A stretch of 64,000 nucleotides of DNA from Microthyrium microscopicum (taxonomy: Eukaryota > Ascomycota > Dothideomycetes > Microthyriales > Microthyriaceae), in contig MU004235.1 in NCBI GenBank assembly GCA_010405405.1, positions 2,054,426 through 2,118,425 of the forward strand, written 5' to 3'. Every line of letters begins with the position of its first letter. The first letter of the stretch is position 1. The notes under the pieces are model-generated. The model was given only the letters and a program-made list of their open reading frames with translations. It did no database searches and was not told the origin of the DNA. Both the position numbers and the translations under genes were made by a program. Positions 47,788-59,706 of this stretch are shown here, piece after piece.

Positions 47788-48791
47788 ATGGGTTCCCAGC
47801 CGGTTCAATTCAGCATCCCAACAGTCGATTTATCTACATATCTCCGCGACCCTGAAGCAGAGCAAGCGAATGAAATCGTGTCAGCCATTAGAGACGCTTG
47901 TATCACAAGCGGATTCTTCCAAATAACCGGACATGGCATATCTACAGAGCTGCAGGACGCAGTGTTCAAGAGCGCGGAAGTCGTATTCAAGCTCCCAGTA
48001 GAAGAGAAGATCAAGCTCCAATCGGCCACAGATGGCCGAGGCTACGAAGTAATCGGAGCACAAACACTGGAGGTCGGGATGAAGGCAGATCTGAACGAAG
48101 TAAACTCCCTATTCACTATGTTGTGCATACATGCATGAATCTAACATTCATGCAGAGTTATTACGTTGGACCAGAAGTTGCCGTCAAGGAAAGCTACAGG
48201 AACTTCCAATATCCCAATGTCTGGCCATCCACTGACCTAATTTCTGAATCTGAATTCAAGGAGCCAGTCCTAGAATACCGCGAGCAAATGTGCGCCCTCG
48301 CCAACATACTAATGAGATGCCTCGCCAAGGGGCTCGGACTAGACCAGCACTTCTTTGACGGCTTCTGCAAGGATCCAATTGCTAATGTCCGGCTATTGCA
48401 TTATCCTCCACAGCCAAACCTAGATGACCCCAAACAGCTTGGTGCTGGCGCACACACCGACTTTGGCGCGATCACATTACTGATGCAAGATGATATGGGT
48501 GGTCTGCAGGTGAGAAAGCAAGATACTGCAGAGTGGATCGATGTAAAACCCAATCGAGATGCATATGTGGTTAATATCGGAGATATGATGCAGAAGTGGA
48601 CAAAGGGCGAATATAATAGCAATGTTCATCGGGTCATCAATAGGAGTGGGAAGGAGAGATATTCTGTGCCGTTCTTTTTTGACGGAAATCTGGATTATGT
48701 ACTGAGACCATTGGATGGTAGTGAGGATGTCGAGTATACCGTGGAGGAGTTTATGAAGGAGCGGTTTCAAAAGGCATACGGAACAAAGTGA
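47788..48791 (+). CDS. 2-oxoglutarate/Fe(II) dioxygenase (isopenicillin-N-synthase-like)
   Basis: Two exons, 47788-48099 and 48156-48791, give about 315 residues. The 56-nt intron has GTAAAC..CTAAC..GCAG features and keeps frame. The N-terminal DIOX_N part reads FSIPTVDLSTYL and CITSGFFQITGHGIS. The 2OG-Fe(II) core has the iron triad in HTDFGAITLL (His about 204, Asp about 206) and NVHRVINRSG (His about 262). The 2OG-anchoring R-x-S lies in ERYSVPFF (Arg about 272). Family members hydroxylate, desaturate or cyclise small molecules. It converges on a MATE exporter only 56 bp away, so a shared small-molecule role is plausible but unproven. Confidence 0.92.
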
Positions 48792-48847
48792 TCACAAAGA
48801 GCTATAGATTTATTGCTTCAGCCGAAAGTAACCTTGAAGGCTTTGAT

Positions 48848-50484
48848 TTATGCCGGAAGAGAAGACATTGTATGTAGAGTCTGCTTACTACGACCTCGTC
48901 GCAAGTTCCATATCCAAATCGCATCTACGATCAGTATATCAAAGAAGCTAAAGACAAGACTGCCTCCAAAGACTAAGCTGTGATACGTCCAGGCATCTTC
49001 AGGATGCAATCTCACAACCTGACAAACGATCGCCCATGGCAAAACGTAGCACAGATTGGACACCAAACTCTGATACAGATACCAGCGTGGTTTGGTGGCA
49101 AGCAAAACTGTGGCCATTTGAGTTGAGACCGCATAAAAAATGTAGCACCAATCGATGGTCTTCCACATGTGTGCTGTGATATTGGATACTGCGTCCGAGT
49201 TGCTAAGATAATGAGCAAATGGTCCAGCTCCCCAAAAGGACAGGAAGAGACATAAAGGGACCTCGACGCAGAGCGCTATGACGATTGATATCAAAGCCGA
49301 TCTGACGATGGCCAGAATTTGTCTCCAGCTTGCGCTGACTTTGTGAGTAGCAGCCCCAACTTCTCGCTGCCACTCGCCCCAGGCATGGCCGATGAATGTC
49401 AAAGCTGTTGCCTCCAAAGTCTGAACAGGAACCATTACCAGTCCCCATCTGATTGTGTTGAAGACACCCCAGGCGGTGGTATAGTCCGATCCCATGGCTA
49501 CGATAGTAGAAACAAGCCAGAGATAGAGTGCATTGCGGACCGCGGACTCTGTCAGTGTGAGAACACCAGGACGAGCCATAATTTTCAGTGCCGCCCAACT
49601 AGGCTTGACTGTACTGAGATCTCTGGACGCAGTCTTATAGCTGGTTGTATAGAGGAAATAGGCAAGGCCAATCAACGCGCCTGCCATGTTGCAAGCCAAC
49701 TGAATGCCTCCCTGAGTGTTGACCGTTGGAGTAGATTTACCGACGTGAAACTTGGAGATTATGAGTAGGTCCAAGACAATGTTGACAGCAAACTTGACAG
49801 AGCTGATCAATAATGGCACATCTGGCTTATCCAGCGCTCTAGTGGCAGTCGCGACAGCAGTCTCAATGGCAGAGCTGAGGGAGGAAAAGGCGCTGATTTT
49901 GACGTAGGTAATACTGGCCGCTCTGATTTCCACGGGAACAAACCCTTTGGCGAAAGTAGACGCAGCAGATACAAATGCAATGCTCATAATTAGGCCCAAT
50001 AGTGCTTGGATAGCGATCAAGGTATGTGTCAACTGGAGCCGTTCTGAGAGAGTTCGAGAAGCCTTGTCGCCAATAATCAACCAGGATGCGCGTGGAAGTC
50101 CTTCATTGATGACCTCGGTGATCACGCCAACATACGTATAGACATCAGTTGTCGCTACCATGCTGGAGTCAATATTTGCAACCCATAGTTTCGACAGGGT
50201 TCCGTAAAGTGCAGGCAAGATGAAAGCTGCAAAATTGAACGCAAACGCTCCTATAAAACTGCTCGAGATCAGATCTGTATCGATTTAGAAGTGCCCAGAT
50301 ATTCTCACCTATCGCGACGAATCGGTATCTCATACCAGGGATGGCTTTTGTATAATCCTGTCCTGTTGAGTTCATGCTCATGGAAGCCTTCGGCGGTTAG
50401 GGAAAGACCTGTAGTCTCGACTTCAACGTCAGTCTTTGGAAGCATCCTGTAGCGGACCTGATCTCGATCAAAGCTGGCCATCAT
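48848..50484 (-). CDS. MATE-family exporter
   Basis: Two exons, 50484-50309 and 50258-48848, give about 528 residues. The 50-nt intron splices ..PIRRD to [20 protein letters not shown], putting the first membrane span directly after a hydrophilic N-terminus ([12 protein letters not shown]..). About twelve hydrophobic segments follow. Family-like sites are [20 protein letters not shown] and, in the second half, [24 protein letters not shown] proteins export organic cations or metabolites in exchange for H+ or Na+. The start at 50484 (tandem ATGs) is preferred because the alternative frame from 50381 does not use the better splice acceptor. The gene borders the degraded AT-rich block. Confidence 0.85.
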
Positions 50485-50859
50485 ACAAGTAGGCCAACCT
50501 CTTCACTTATATACTGCTTCTCTGCCATATCCCGATAAAGCGGCAAGCAGAAGATTCGGCACCTGCATCCAAGCAAATGCAATCGTTTGCAGCAAACTAC
50601 CCCGCTCATTGAAAATTCTGAAAAGTCCTTTGGTGGCAAGATAGAGAGACGCTTGCTATATTGGATCAGCAAAGTTTCTCTTTCCTCTAAGGATGTAAGG
50701 GATCGATACGAGTTGTCCACTGAGCGCTGGGGCCAAGCGTTTGCCCTTGGCAATTGCTTTCTTTGATGCCCGCCAATGGAGAGGGTCGGGTGCCCTTTTG
50801 GAGTACCCTCGGATCGCGATCCGCAGGTACTCAGAAGGCGTTTTTACTCCCTAGATAGG
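50485..50859. other. MATE promoter side, transition to AT-rich block
   Basis: About 375 bases. The short minus-strand frame 50481-50753 is unsupported. Base composition changes abruptly near 50,860. A palindrome lies just inside the AT side (CGATTTTACTTAGTAAAATT at about 50883-50902). Confidence 0.4.
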
Positions 50860-53800
50860 AATAGCGCGTAAAAGAGTGCAAGTCGATTTTACTTAGTAAA
50901 ATTGACTTATACTCTACTTTTACTTCTTATGCTAAGGTATAATTAACCTATTTTAGAATAGCGCTAAGGTTAAAGTAACGTTAAGTTATTATAAATATTA
51001 AAGGGCTATATATTCCTATTCTTCTAGATATAATAAGATTATACTATTTAAATCTATATCTTTTATTAGTAAAGATACTAAGAACCTAATATACTTAATT
51101 CCTCTATACGTATTTAATAGCCTACGCTAATATTGATCCTACGCTAATAGAGTTACTAATAGAGTTAATATTATCTTCTCTACTACTATTAGAATCTTTT
51201 AAGGAATCTTAGAGTAATATAGTAGTAGCTAGTATATAAATTTAGGAGGCTTAGGGCTAAGAATTAACTTAAGATTACTTATAGTATACTTAGGACTAGT
51301 AGGTTAAGGAATCTTAGCTTCTTAAAGATTAGCACTAGGAACTACTTTAGGAATTAGCGCTAATAAGTAATTATCTAGGTACCTTAATACTAATAGCTTA
51401 ATTTTACTCTTATTAGTATCTTATTACCTAAAATATACGTATACTACCCTTTAGCGTAGGATGCGTTTTAGCTATATCTAGTACTTTAACTATAGGTTAA
51501 AGATATTAGATTAGATAGATAAAAGATAATCTTTGTCTAGTAGTAAATTATGCCCTCTAGAACTATGACCTTTATAGTAGTGCTAGTAGTAATTAATTAT
51601 TAAATTAGATAGGTAGATTTTAGATTTAAACTACTTTAGCCTTCTATACTATGATTAGTATTTAGCTTAATAAAGGACTCTCTTAGGGTACCCTAAAGTG
51701 CGTTATTAATAAGGCTATAAAGTAGCGGCAAGATAAAGTTAATAATAAACACTTAAGCTATACTATTCTATATAATGAAACTTAATAAGCTCTAGATAGC
51801 TTTATTAAGGTATAGGATAGTTATAAAGCACGTTTAAAGGAGAGAGAAGCTATTAAAGAGAAGCTTAAAGTAGGTCGTTTAGAATCCTTATGAGTTAAAG
51901 ACGCTTTAGCTATAAGGATAAGTAAGAGAAAGCGCTTCCTAGCTATACCTACTAATATTGTTATTAATAAGGACGATATAGTAGAAGTTAAGCCTACTAA
52001 TGAATTAGTTATTAATCTTAATAGTATTAAGGACGAACTAACTAATTAGGCTAAAGATATAGCTTAGCCTAATAAAGATATTAAAGAAATTCCTCTTCTA
52101 GCATAGATATCTACTTTACTAATAATCTCTAGACCTATAATTACTACTAATAACGTAGTAGCTATAATAGGGGCTTATAATTAAATAGCTTAAGTCTATA
52201 GGACTTAAAATTACTTTGCTAAAAAGAAGACTATAATAGATGTTATATCTTTTGCTATAGAGGTATTAGCTAATATTAGTAAAAGGATTAGGCAAAGAGA
52301 TAATATTAAATAGCGTATTATAAGTAATAATAACGTTAGTAGTAGTAGTAGTAGTAGTAGTAGTAAAGGAGGTAAAGTTATAGGCTTAAGGGAAGAGGTA
52401 AATAGATTACGCTTAGAAATAATGAAGATAAAGGAGTTATTAAAGAGTCTTATAGACAATAGGCGTTAGTAAGAGTATTTTAGTATTCTCTATATAATTT
52501 AGTAGTAGCGTTAGAATGTAGTTTTTATATAAATCTTATAATAAATACTAAAAGCTTTAAAAGTATATAGAAAGATTAAATAATTAGCTAACCCTACTCT
52601 ATTAACTTTCCCTCCTTTAGTAAGAATATCTAACTTTACTTTATAACTTTAATATCTTTAATAAATACTATAACTATTTTATACTATTTAAATTGTACTC
52701 TTCTAGATAATATACTAGTAGTATAATACTATTAGGACATAAATATTAATATATTATTAGTAGATTAATATTAAATTACGCGTTAATAATATTACTATAA
52801 AAATAGGTTATATAGTTAGTAAGTAAGAATAATACTATTATATACGCTCTAACTAGTATTAATCCTATCTATAGACTAAGATAATAATTAGAGGTACCTC
52901 TCTTAAATAAATCCTTTATCTTACTAAAATATTACTTAATTAATACTCGCTTTTTAGTAGCTATTTTATTAAAATTCCTTTAGTATAGTAGAAGGTTTCC
53001 TTAGTATAGATTTATTATTAGCTTATTTAAAGGATAAGTGGCGTTACTATAAAGTATATATTTCTAGTAGTTACTAAATATCTATATTCTAGGTTAGTAT
53101 ATTATAATAACTTTATAGTTTTATAACTTTAACTAATTATTTAAATGCGATTTAATAGGTTTAATTAAATTAATATTCTAGGATTGTTTACTATACTAAG
53201 ATAAGGACTATTAATAGTAAGTATTATTTCGTTAGGAGAATATACTACTTAGAACTTTAAATTATACTTTCCTTTATGTCCTCTATATAAATATCTCTAG
53301 ATTTAACCCTCTAGCTTTAAAATATTAATATAGGTACTATTAATATAACCTTAAAATATATCTTAATCGCTATTATGATAGATTATCTTAGAGTATTATT
53401 AGTAGCGCTTAGGCATAATTATAGAGTAGAATTTTAGGTACTTAGAATATTAGAAGTTAAGATATTTAATAGTCTTATTAAAGTAATCCTTTAGGTATAT
53501 TATACTTCTACTAAAGCGTTTATAGATATTAAAATAATAATAATTCTAGGATAGCTATATTAGGACTAAATATAATAGGAAGCAACTTTTCTCTAAAGGA
53601 TTATATTCCTTTAGTAGCTCTAGATTATTAAGATCTATTAGGTAAGATAATATCCTAATTTTATGCTTTAAAAAGCTATTATATACTAATTAGTACTATA
53701 GGCATTCTTTAATACTAATCCCTAGTATACTAATATTATAACTACGTCTTAAACTCTAATAGATCTTTAAGACTTTAGTTAAACTTTATATATTTAATAG

Positions 53801-54000
53801 AAGCCCTAAATATATATTAGCGTAAGAATTCCCTTATAGTATAATACCTTAATACTAAGATTAGTATTACTACTACTCCTATGGTTAGAATTTCTTTATT
53901 AGCGTCTATTTTGGGCTATTTTTAGCTTCTTTTTAGCTTTAGGGCGTAGATTATTAATAGAAATACTATAAAGTTATAGCATAAAAACGTTTATAGGGGC
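50860..54000. mobile_element. RIP-degraded AT-rich repeat relic
   Basis: About 3.1 kb of extreme A/T sequence dominated by TA steps (TATTAATAAG, CTAGTATA). CA and TG dinucleotides are nearly absent; for instance 51001-51060 has none. This is the mark of repeat-induced point mutation of a former multicopy element. Between about 51,690 and 52,470 the composition still has a codon-like texture, suggesting ancient coding content, but it is heavily broken and the class (DNA transposon or retroelement) cannot be assigned. No clear terminal repeats were found. The ends are judged by base composition only. Confidence 0.75.
52334..52365. repeat. (AGT)n microsatellite
   Basis: A run of about ten AGT units (TTAGTAGTAGTAGTAG) inside the AT-rich block. 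Confidence 0.9.
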
Positions 54001-55111
54001 AATTACTATAAGGGCAGTTTCTATGGATTGATATCAGAAGATGTTAGGGGCTAGGCTAATTCGAGCGTAGATCTATAGTGAAAATCCGTAGTAAATGTGG
54101 AGTCGAAATCTCAGGAATTTCACACCCGACCCTCTCCAATTGGCGTGGTCCCATCATCTTCGCTGGCTCCCACGAACGCTACTAAATAGTAGGTTCTACA
54201 TTTGTCATTACATTGGATTAATTCACCAAGTCTGAGCGACCTACATGGGACATAAAGTACTCGATAGCAAAGCGTATCGTATGGGAGCCACCAACTAGTT
54301 ATTTTGTTTACCGGTTAGTTCACGAGCAATAGAGCTATTAAGTCTAGATGTATACATTCCACAGAAATTGTAGAGAGCATCACATGCCTTTCCTGGTTGT
54401 TTGATGGCAGCAAAGGTGGTACATGAGGTAGCACAAGGCTTCAGCCTTATCGATTGAGTTTGCCGTTTAACGTGTGGTTCAGCACAGTAACAAGATGCCG
54501 TAGTAGCAGCCAATATGTAGTACAAAAGTCAACAATAACTTCCGCAATATGATGAAGCTCGGCAAGAGTTCCGCGAGGTCAGAGAATCACATACCGTAGG
54601 GGAGTACTTGCCGCTAGTCCAATTTGGTACTAGCAAAGTTACACTCGATCGTGGCCAACATCCAACCTCCAACCTTCTCATTTACCATCAATGAACATCA
54701 AGTCTGGAGAACCTGATCGGTATCTCTAATTAGGATGAACCAATGAATTCCCGCGCATCGCCTTGATGATATTGGAAATCAGAGGCGCTTGCTGGCGACA
54801 TTGAAGAAAAACAGAGATGGTCAATTATGATTCATCCTGGCTAAACCGCATTGGGACACCTACTAGCCAATTAGTCTTCATTGAGACTCTATTCTCAGTG
54901 CTCTCTAAACATCAACGTATATAAGGTCATTAGATCTTGCCGTTGACTATGGAAGGTCACTTGAATCCCGCGTTTTGCTTTCGCTCCTTCCCGCTACCGC
55001 CCGTCTCGACTCGTACACTGCTCATTGACAAACTCTGGTAACTACACGACAAGCCTATATCTCGCTATAGCAGAATTCTTGGATTCCGAAAAGAGCAATC
55101 CGGCCAGCGTC
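54001..55111. other. intergenic between AT block and MFS gene
   Basis: About 1.1 kb of normal composition. It contains the small Cys-rich frame listed separately and a C/T-rich leader before the MFS start (CTTTCGCTCCTTCCCGCTAC at about 54978). No other gene is supported. Confidence 0.4.
54295..54525 (-). CDS. possible small Cys-rich protein exon, very tentative
   Basis: A 76-codon frame carrying six cysteines spaced C-x-C, C-x3-C, then two singles (ASCYCAEPH, KPCATSCTTF, GKACDALYNFCG). It has no ATG start; the frame opens at TTG after an upstream stop, so it would need an upstream exon I cannot find. Small Cys-rich secreted proteins often lie beside AT-rich blocks in plant-associated fungi. 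That position is the main reason to list it. It could be chance. Confidence 0.15.
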   Translation of the reverse strand: MYYILAATTASCYCAEPHVKRQTQSIRLKPCATSCTTFAAIKQPGKACDALYNFCGMYTSRLNSSIARELTGKQNN

Positions 55112-56813
55112 ATGTCGACTTCAGTACCGCCGGGGCCGAATGAAGAAAAAGATCATTTCCATGATGCGTTCTTGAACAATCCCGAGGATACAAAGTCTAT
55201 TGCAGCCGCCCCGGAGGATACCAGTGCGTATCCGACTGGCATCACTCTTGCCTTCATCGTTGTGGCTTTGGTTTTGAGCATTTTCTTGACCTGTCTCGAC
55301 ATGACCATACTTGCTACAGCCATTCCAAAAATCACAGACGAGTTTCACGGCCTGGACAACATATCCTGGTACAGCTCGGCCTTCTTTCTGTCCAACGGAG
55401 GCTTCCAGTCGACATGGGGGAAAGCATACAAATACTTCCCACTGAAGACTGTCTTCTTGATGTCCGTACTCGTTTTTGAGGTTGGAAGTTTAGTCTGCGG
55501 CGTCGCCCCGAATCCCCTTGCTTTGATCATTGGTCGCGCTATTTGTGGACTAGGAGCTGCTGGAATCGGAACTGGGGCGTATACAATCATTGCCTTTGTT
55601 GCGCCTCCGCACAAGAGAGCTACGTATATGGGTCTTGTGGGCATGTCCTATGGCATTGCTTCTGCTATCGGTCCTTTGGTCGGCGGCGCTTTCTCAGACA
55701 AGGTTTCATGGCGTTGGTGCTTCTACATCAACCTCCCAATTGGTGGAGTGTCTGCGTTAATCATCATGCTATTCTTCCACACACCTAAAGGCGCTGAGCC
55801 AGTTGCTGCCATATGGAAGGAGAAACTTCTTCAAATGGATTTTGTGGGAGTTGCTTTGATTATGGGAGCCCTCATAACCTATATCTTGGCCATACAAAAT
55901 GGTGGACAGTCTCAGGCGTGGAATAGCAGTCTGGTCATTGGTCTGCTTGTCGGATTCGGAGCCATCGTTCTTGTCTTTGTGCTATGGGAACTATTACAAC
56001 AAGAGAGGGCTATGATTGTGCCACGTCTATTCAAGAAACGCCAGGTCTTGGTCAGCTCCATGTACACCATGCTCTTTGGAGGTTCATACTTTCTCATCAT
56101 TTACGAACTTCCGATATACTTTCAGAGCGTCGATGGAGCCAGTCCGACCTTATCAGGAGTATACAACCTCCCTCTGATAGTCGCTGTCACAATCTCCATG
56201 ATCCTATCAGGGTACTTGATAACTCTCACCGGCCTAGCATCACAAATCCAATTGACAGGTGCAGCGATTGCGACTCTAGGCGCAGGCCTAATCTACACGC
56301 TTGACATAGGAAGCTCAGCGGGAAAGTGGATAGGATACCAAATCATTGGCGGTGTTGGTTGGGGTTTTGCTTTCCAAGTCCCCATAGTCATCGCCCAGAG
56401 TGGTGCTAATGCCAACGATATATCGTCCATCACTGCCATTATTCTGTGTAAGTCATCTCATCGAGGCTCTCCTTTTTAGCTTCACTGACATCAGCTCAGT
56501 CTTCCAGAATTTCGGCGGCACCTCATTCACTTCAGCAGCGCAATCGGCGTTCGCCAACCGCTTGATCCAAAATCTACCCAGACTCGCGCCAAGTGTCGAC
56601 CCCGCCACGGTGATTTTGACTGGTGCCACTGAGATCCGGAGCGCTTTTTCGGCCGACCAGGTGCCAGGTGTTATTGCGGCTTACATGACCGGTGTCAAAG
56701 CCGCTTATGCGATCTCCATTGCTGGTGCTGGGCTCGCATTCCTGGTGACTTTGGGTAGTCGGTGGAAGAGGCTACATGGGGATGAAGGGAAGCTGGAGAT
56801 TGGAGCCGTATAG
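55112..56813 (+). CDS. MFS drug exporter, DHA2 (14-TMS) type
   Basis: Two exons, 55112-56447 and 56500-56813, give about 549 residues. The intron (GTAAGT..CTCAG) splices [16 protein letters not shown] in frame. Motif C-like and loop features fit the DHA2 drug:H+ antiporters: [37 protein letters not shown] (motif A region), [39 protein letters not shown]. The last is the GPLxGGAxxxxxxWRWxFxI block of fungal toxin and azole efflux pumps. About 14 membrane spans follow the cytosolic N-terminus. Export of toxic or secondary compounds is inferred. In-frame sequence extends upstream to 55025 but has no ATG, so 55112 is the start. Confidence 0.92.
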
Positions 56814-58096
56814 GGCCTTTACGAAGTGACATCAATCCAAGATGTTCAGACCAAGATGGTCAGACCCGGTACCTTGGATGCGCCCAGGCTATTCGATAAT
56901 ATGCTCTAAGCTTCTTCATCTCCAGCTTTGTTTCACAAAAAACCTACAAATCATTCGCCCACTCGCTACTGCCCGTTTGCGATATGTATTCACGATTGTG
57001 GCGTCGCTTTCTTCGCCCCTATATGTCCATGAGTTGAGCTTTCAGCAAAGAAAATGACTGTCCGATTGGCACATTGCGAAACCACTTGGCCACATCGCCT
57101 GAGGAAATTAGGATCACAACTGCAGTTTCAATACCCAAAATATCAACTTGTCTACTTAAATAGGTGGTTGTGGTGGATAAGAAAGCCACACGGAAACAAG
57201 ATCCGGGAATAGAAATCTCATTTCGGGAACTTTTGTTCGGCTTAGAGCATGGGATCTCCTACAGTACTCTAGGTCGAGCAGACTGAATCACAACATGGAC
57301 TAGCACCTCGTCATCAAAAGTTCGAGCGGTACGTCGTTGAAGTCACCATTTTGGTTGCAGCACGATAGATACTTGGCTTAGACCTTTTCCTAATCTGCAC
57401 ACATAGTGTAAGTGGTCAATTGGTTGACAGCATAAATAACGCGCTCAAGTTCAGTGGCTACCATCTACTGCACTTTACAGCCGGAGGCTTTATTTCTCCC
57501 TGAACGCGTAAAAGCGTCAATTCTCTGGGAGCGCGCTCGAAGTTAGCATCTTCTTGTTATGGAATTTGATGGGAGACAACGCAGTCAATGGAAGCCCGCC
57601 TTTTTTTTGTCAAATCGTTGGTAGACGTTGTTCCTACCTTTCACGGACCTTGGGGTTCCTAGGAGTGCCTGGTGACGTGCCGTATCAATTAAAAAAAGGG
57701 GGAAGATTCTGTTGAAATTTTCCGAGTATTCTCAGAGAGCGCGGTATTCGGTACTTTGGTAAAGGTGGTTGCCCAGGTTAACGACTGGCGATAAGGCGCC
57801 ACAACAGTACTGCTTTGGGAAATCACGATGGTCGAAAAAGAAAACAAGCGATCAGGGGTAGTTCAGCGCGCCAACAAATCTTCATCCATTTTACAAGCCA
57901 CCTTGAAGCCATTCAATAATGTCTTGCCCTGCAGACAGCCACAGTCTACAGAGATGCATACTTATTTAAGGGGTGCGCTGTTAAACCTTAAGTTAAGGTG
58001 CAGGAACTGGGTTCACCATCCTTCGATCTGTTGTGTACTGTAGCCATCACTCACTATCAAGGTGCTCAGACCATTTTCATTCTTTATATATCCATC
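56814..58096. other. intergenic, no gene seen
   Basis: About 1.3 kb. It includes a T9 run near 57,602 and an A7 run near 57,690. The short frame 57828-58043 has no motif. The last ~60 bases are the leader of the wall-protein gene. Confidence 0.4.
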
Positions 58097-59706
58097 ATGC
58101 ATTCGTTTTTAGGCATAATAGCCTCCTTGTCGTTCGTTTCAGCGGCTACAATAGGAGGAGCTCTGTCAAAAAGAGCTTCAATTTGTGGGGGTGCTGGAGG
58201 CACTGGCTACGACAAAGCCACTCAGGCATATTTCTATCAGGAGGGGCTTTCAACAGTGAGCGCTTGCGGCGCCCATTGCTTCAATGACAAGACATGCCTT
58301 TCTTTCGCGGTTGGTGAAGGCACTTGTTTACACTACAGCGTAGCGGTGTAAGTTGCCCATCAGTTGTGTTCGTGCTACATGTAGAAGGAACAAATTGAGA
58401 ATTCTCTTTGAAATTTGTTCAATGGGAACGCTTCTAACACCTGGCAATGAGCACAAAAACTTCGGTGTACTTTTAGTGAGAAATACCTAATGAGCATCAT
58501 AGAGCAGGCAACTTGAACACAAACAGTGGCAGCCCATACACATTCTACGACCGAGCATGCGTTACTGCGACAAGCTCGACTCGCTCTTCGACGCAGACGA
58601 GCTCAGTTCATTCCTCGACCTCGTCAGCTAGAAAGCCCTCTTCGTCCTCATTAGGCTCTACTCGTTCTACCATATCGTCTGTTTCAGGGCGTTCTTCATC
58701 CCTATCGATTGTCACTCGCTCTTCAACATCTTCGAGCTCGATTCCCAGTTCATCCGCTTCTTGTGGACTAGTTGGCTACGATTTGAACAAGCCAGAGTCC
58801 TTCATGGACTCCAGTAATGCAGCTTATCGCAGTCTGTCTGGATGCGCGACTTTCGCAAGGCTCAACAACGGGGCATCATTCGCCTATTCCAGCACAATAT
58901 GCTACCTTTACTCCAAGCCGGTTGCCGGGAACTTCAAAGCGGATACAAGCTCCCCATACAGATTTTATGACCTTACGTGCGTGCCTGCCACGTCTTCTTC
59001 AGTCAGCAGTAGCGGAACATCGTCCTCTTTGGCCAGTAGCAGCCCCGTGACTTCCTCGGGTTCTATTAGTGCCTCGTCCTCAGATTTCTCTAGCACGATC
59101 TCTTCTACCAGCGGCAGCAGTGATATTTCATCATCCACAACGGCCAGCAGCAGCACTGATGTTTCATCATCAACGACGGCCAGCAGCTCCGACGTCACCT
59201 CATCGACAACAGCATCAAGCTCCAGTGAGACTTCCGTGACCAGCACCACTTCATCACCCGTCAGCAGCGACATATCATCCAGCATTAGCAGCACAGCCAC
59301 TACAAGTTCCGACACATCCACCATAACATCCTCGAGCACAATCGACACCTCATCCAGCTCGAGTACAACGGCTACATCCACTAGCCCTACTTCATCAGCC
59401 GCGCCATCGTGCCTGCCGGGAGCTTTCACCGAGAATGCACAAGGGTCTGGTTGTGAATATGAACCAGGCTTTGAGTATTTCGCTTTTAATGACTATGCGC
59501 TGAGCGATGAAGCATTACCAGACTGCGAAAATTTTTGCATTGCTACCACGGGCTGTGTCACATTTGCCCTGGTTCAGGACTTGGCTGAACTTCAGGAAAC
59601 TTGTTACCTATATGGATTCTCTTTCGATCCAGATAGCTACACCTGCGATGCCCCAGTAACCGAAACAACATTTGTCTACACTAATGATTGTCCCACAACT
59701 AGCTAG
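58097..59706 (+). CDS. secreted Ser/Thr-rich wall-type protein with three Cys-rich (PAN/apple-like) modules
   Basis: Two exons, 58097-58347 and 58503-59706, give about 484 residues. The 155-nt intron joins HYSVAV to AGNLNTNSGSPYTFYDRAC, which then matches the second module's LYSKPVAGNFKADTSSPYRF YDLTC pattern and so confirms the splice. A signal peptide (MHSFLGIIASLSFVSAA) is followed by module 1 (CGAHCFNDKTCLSFAVGEGTCLHY split by short gaps), a Ser/Thr linker, module 2 (SGCATFARLNNGASFAYSS), a long mucin-like linker of SS/ST/TT repeats, and a Cys-rich module 3 (CENFCIATTGCVTFALVQD). C-x3-C and C-x5-C spacing recalls PAN/apple sugar- or protein-binding folds. Likely heavily O-mannosylated at the cell wall. 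No GPI tail is seen. Confidence 0.75.

Noticed and set aside
50883-50902. Palindrome at the left edge of the AT block as a transposon end
   Set aside because: No matching sequence was found at the right edge near 54,000, so it is not shown to be a terminal repeat.
52211-52459. Leu/Ile-rich minus-strand frame in the AT block
   Set aside because: Produced by AT-rich and AGT-repeat sequence, not a gene.
43426-56813. Secondary-metabolite gene cluster
   Set aside because: Tailoring and export genes are present but no polyketide, peptide, terpene or other core enzyme lies in the window.
58965-59429. 154-codon minus-strand Val/Leu/Asp/Glu-rich frame
   Set aside because: It is the mirror of the Ser/Thr repeat codons of the wall protein.
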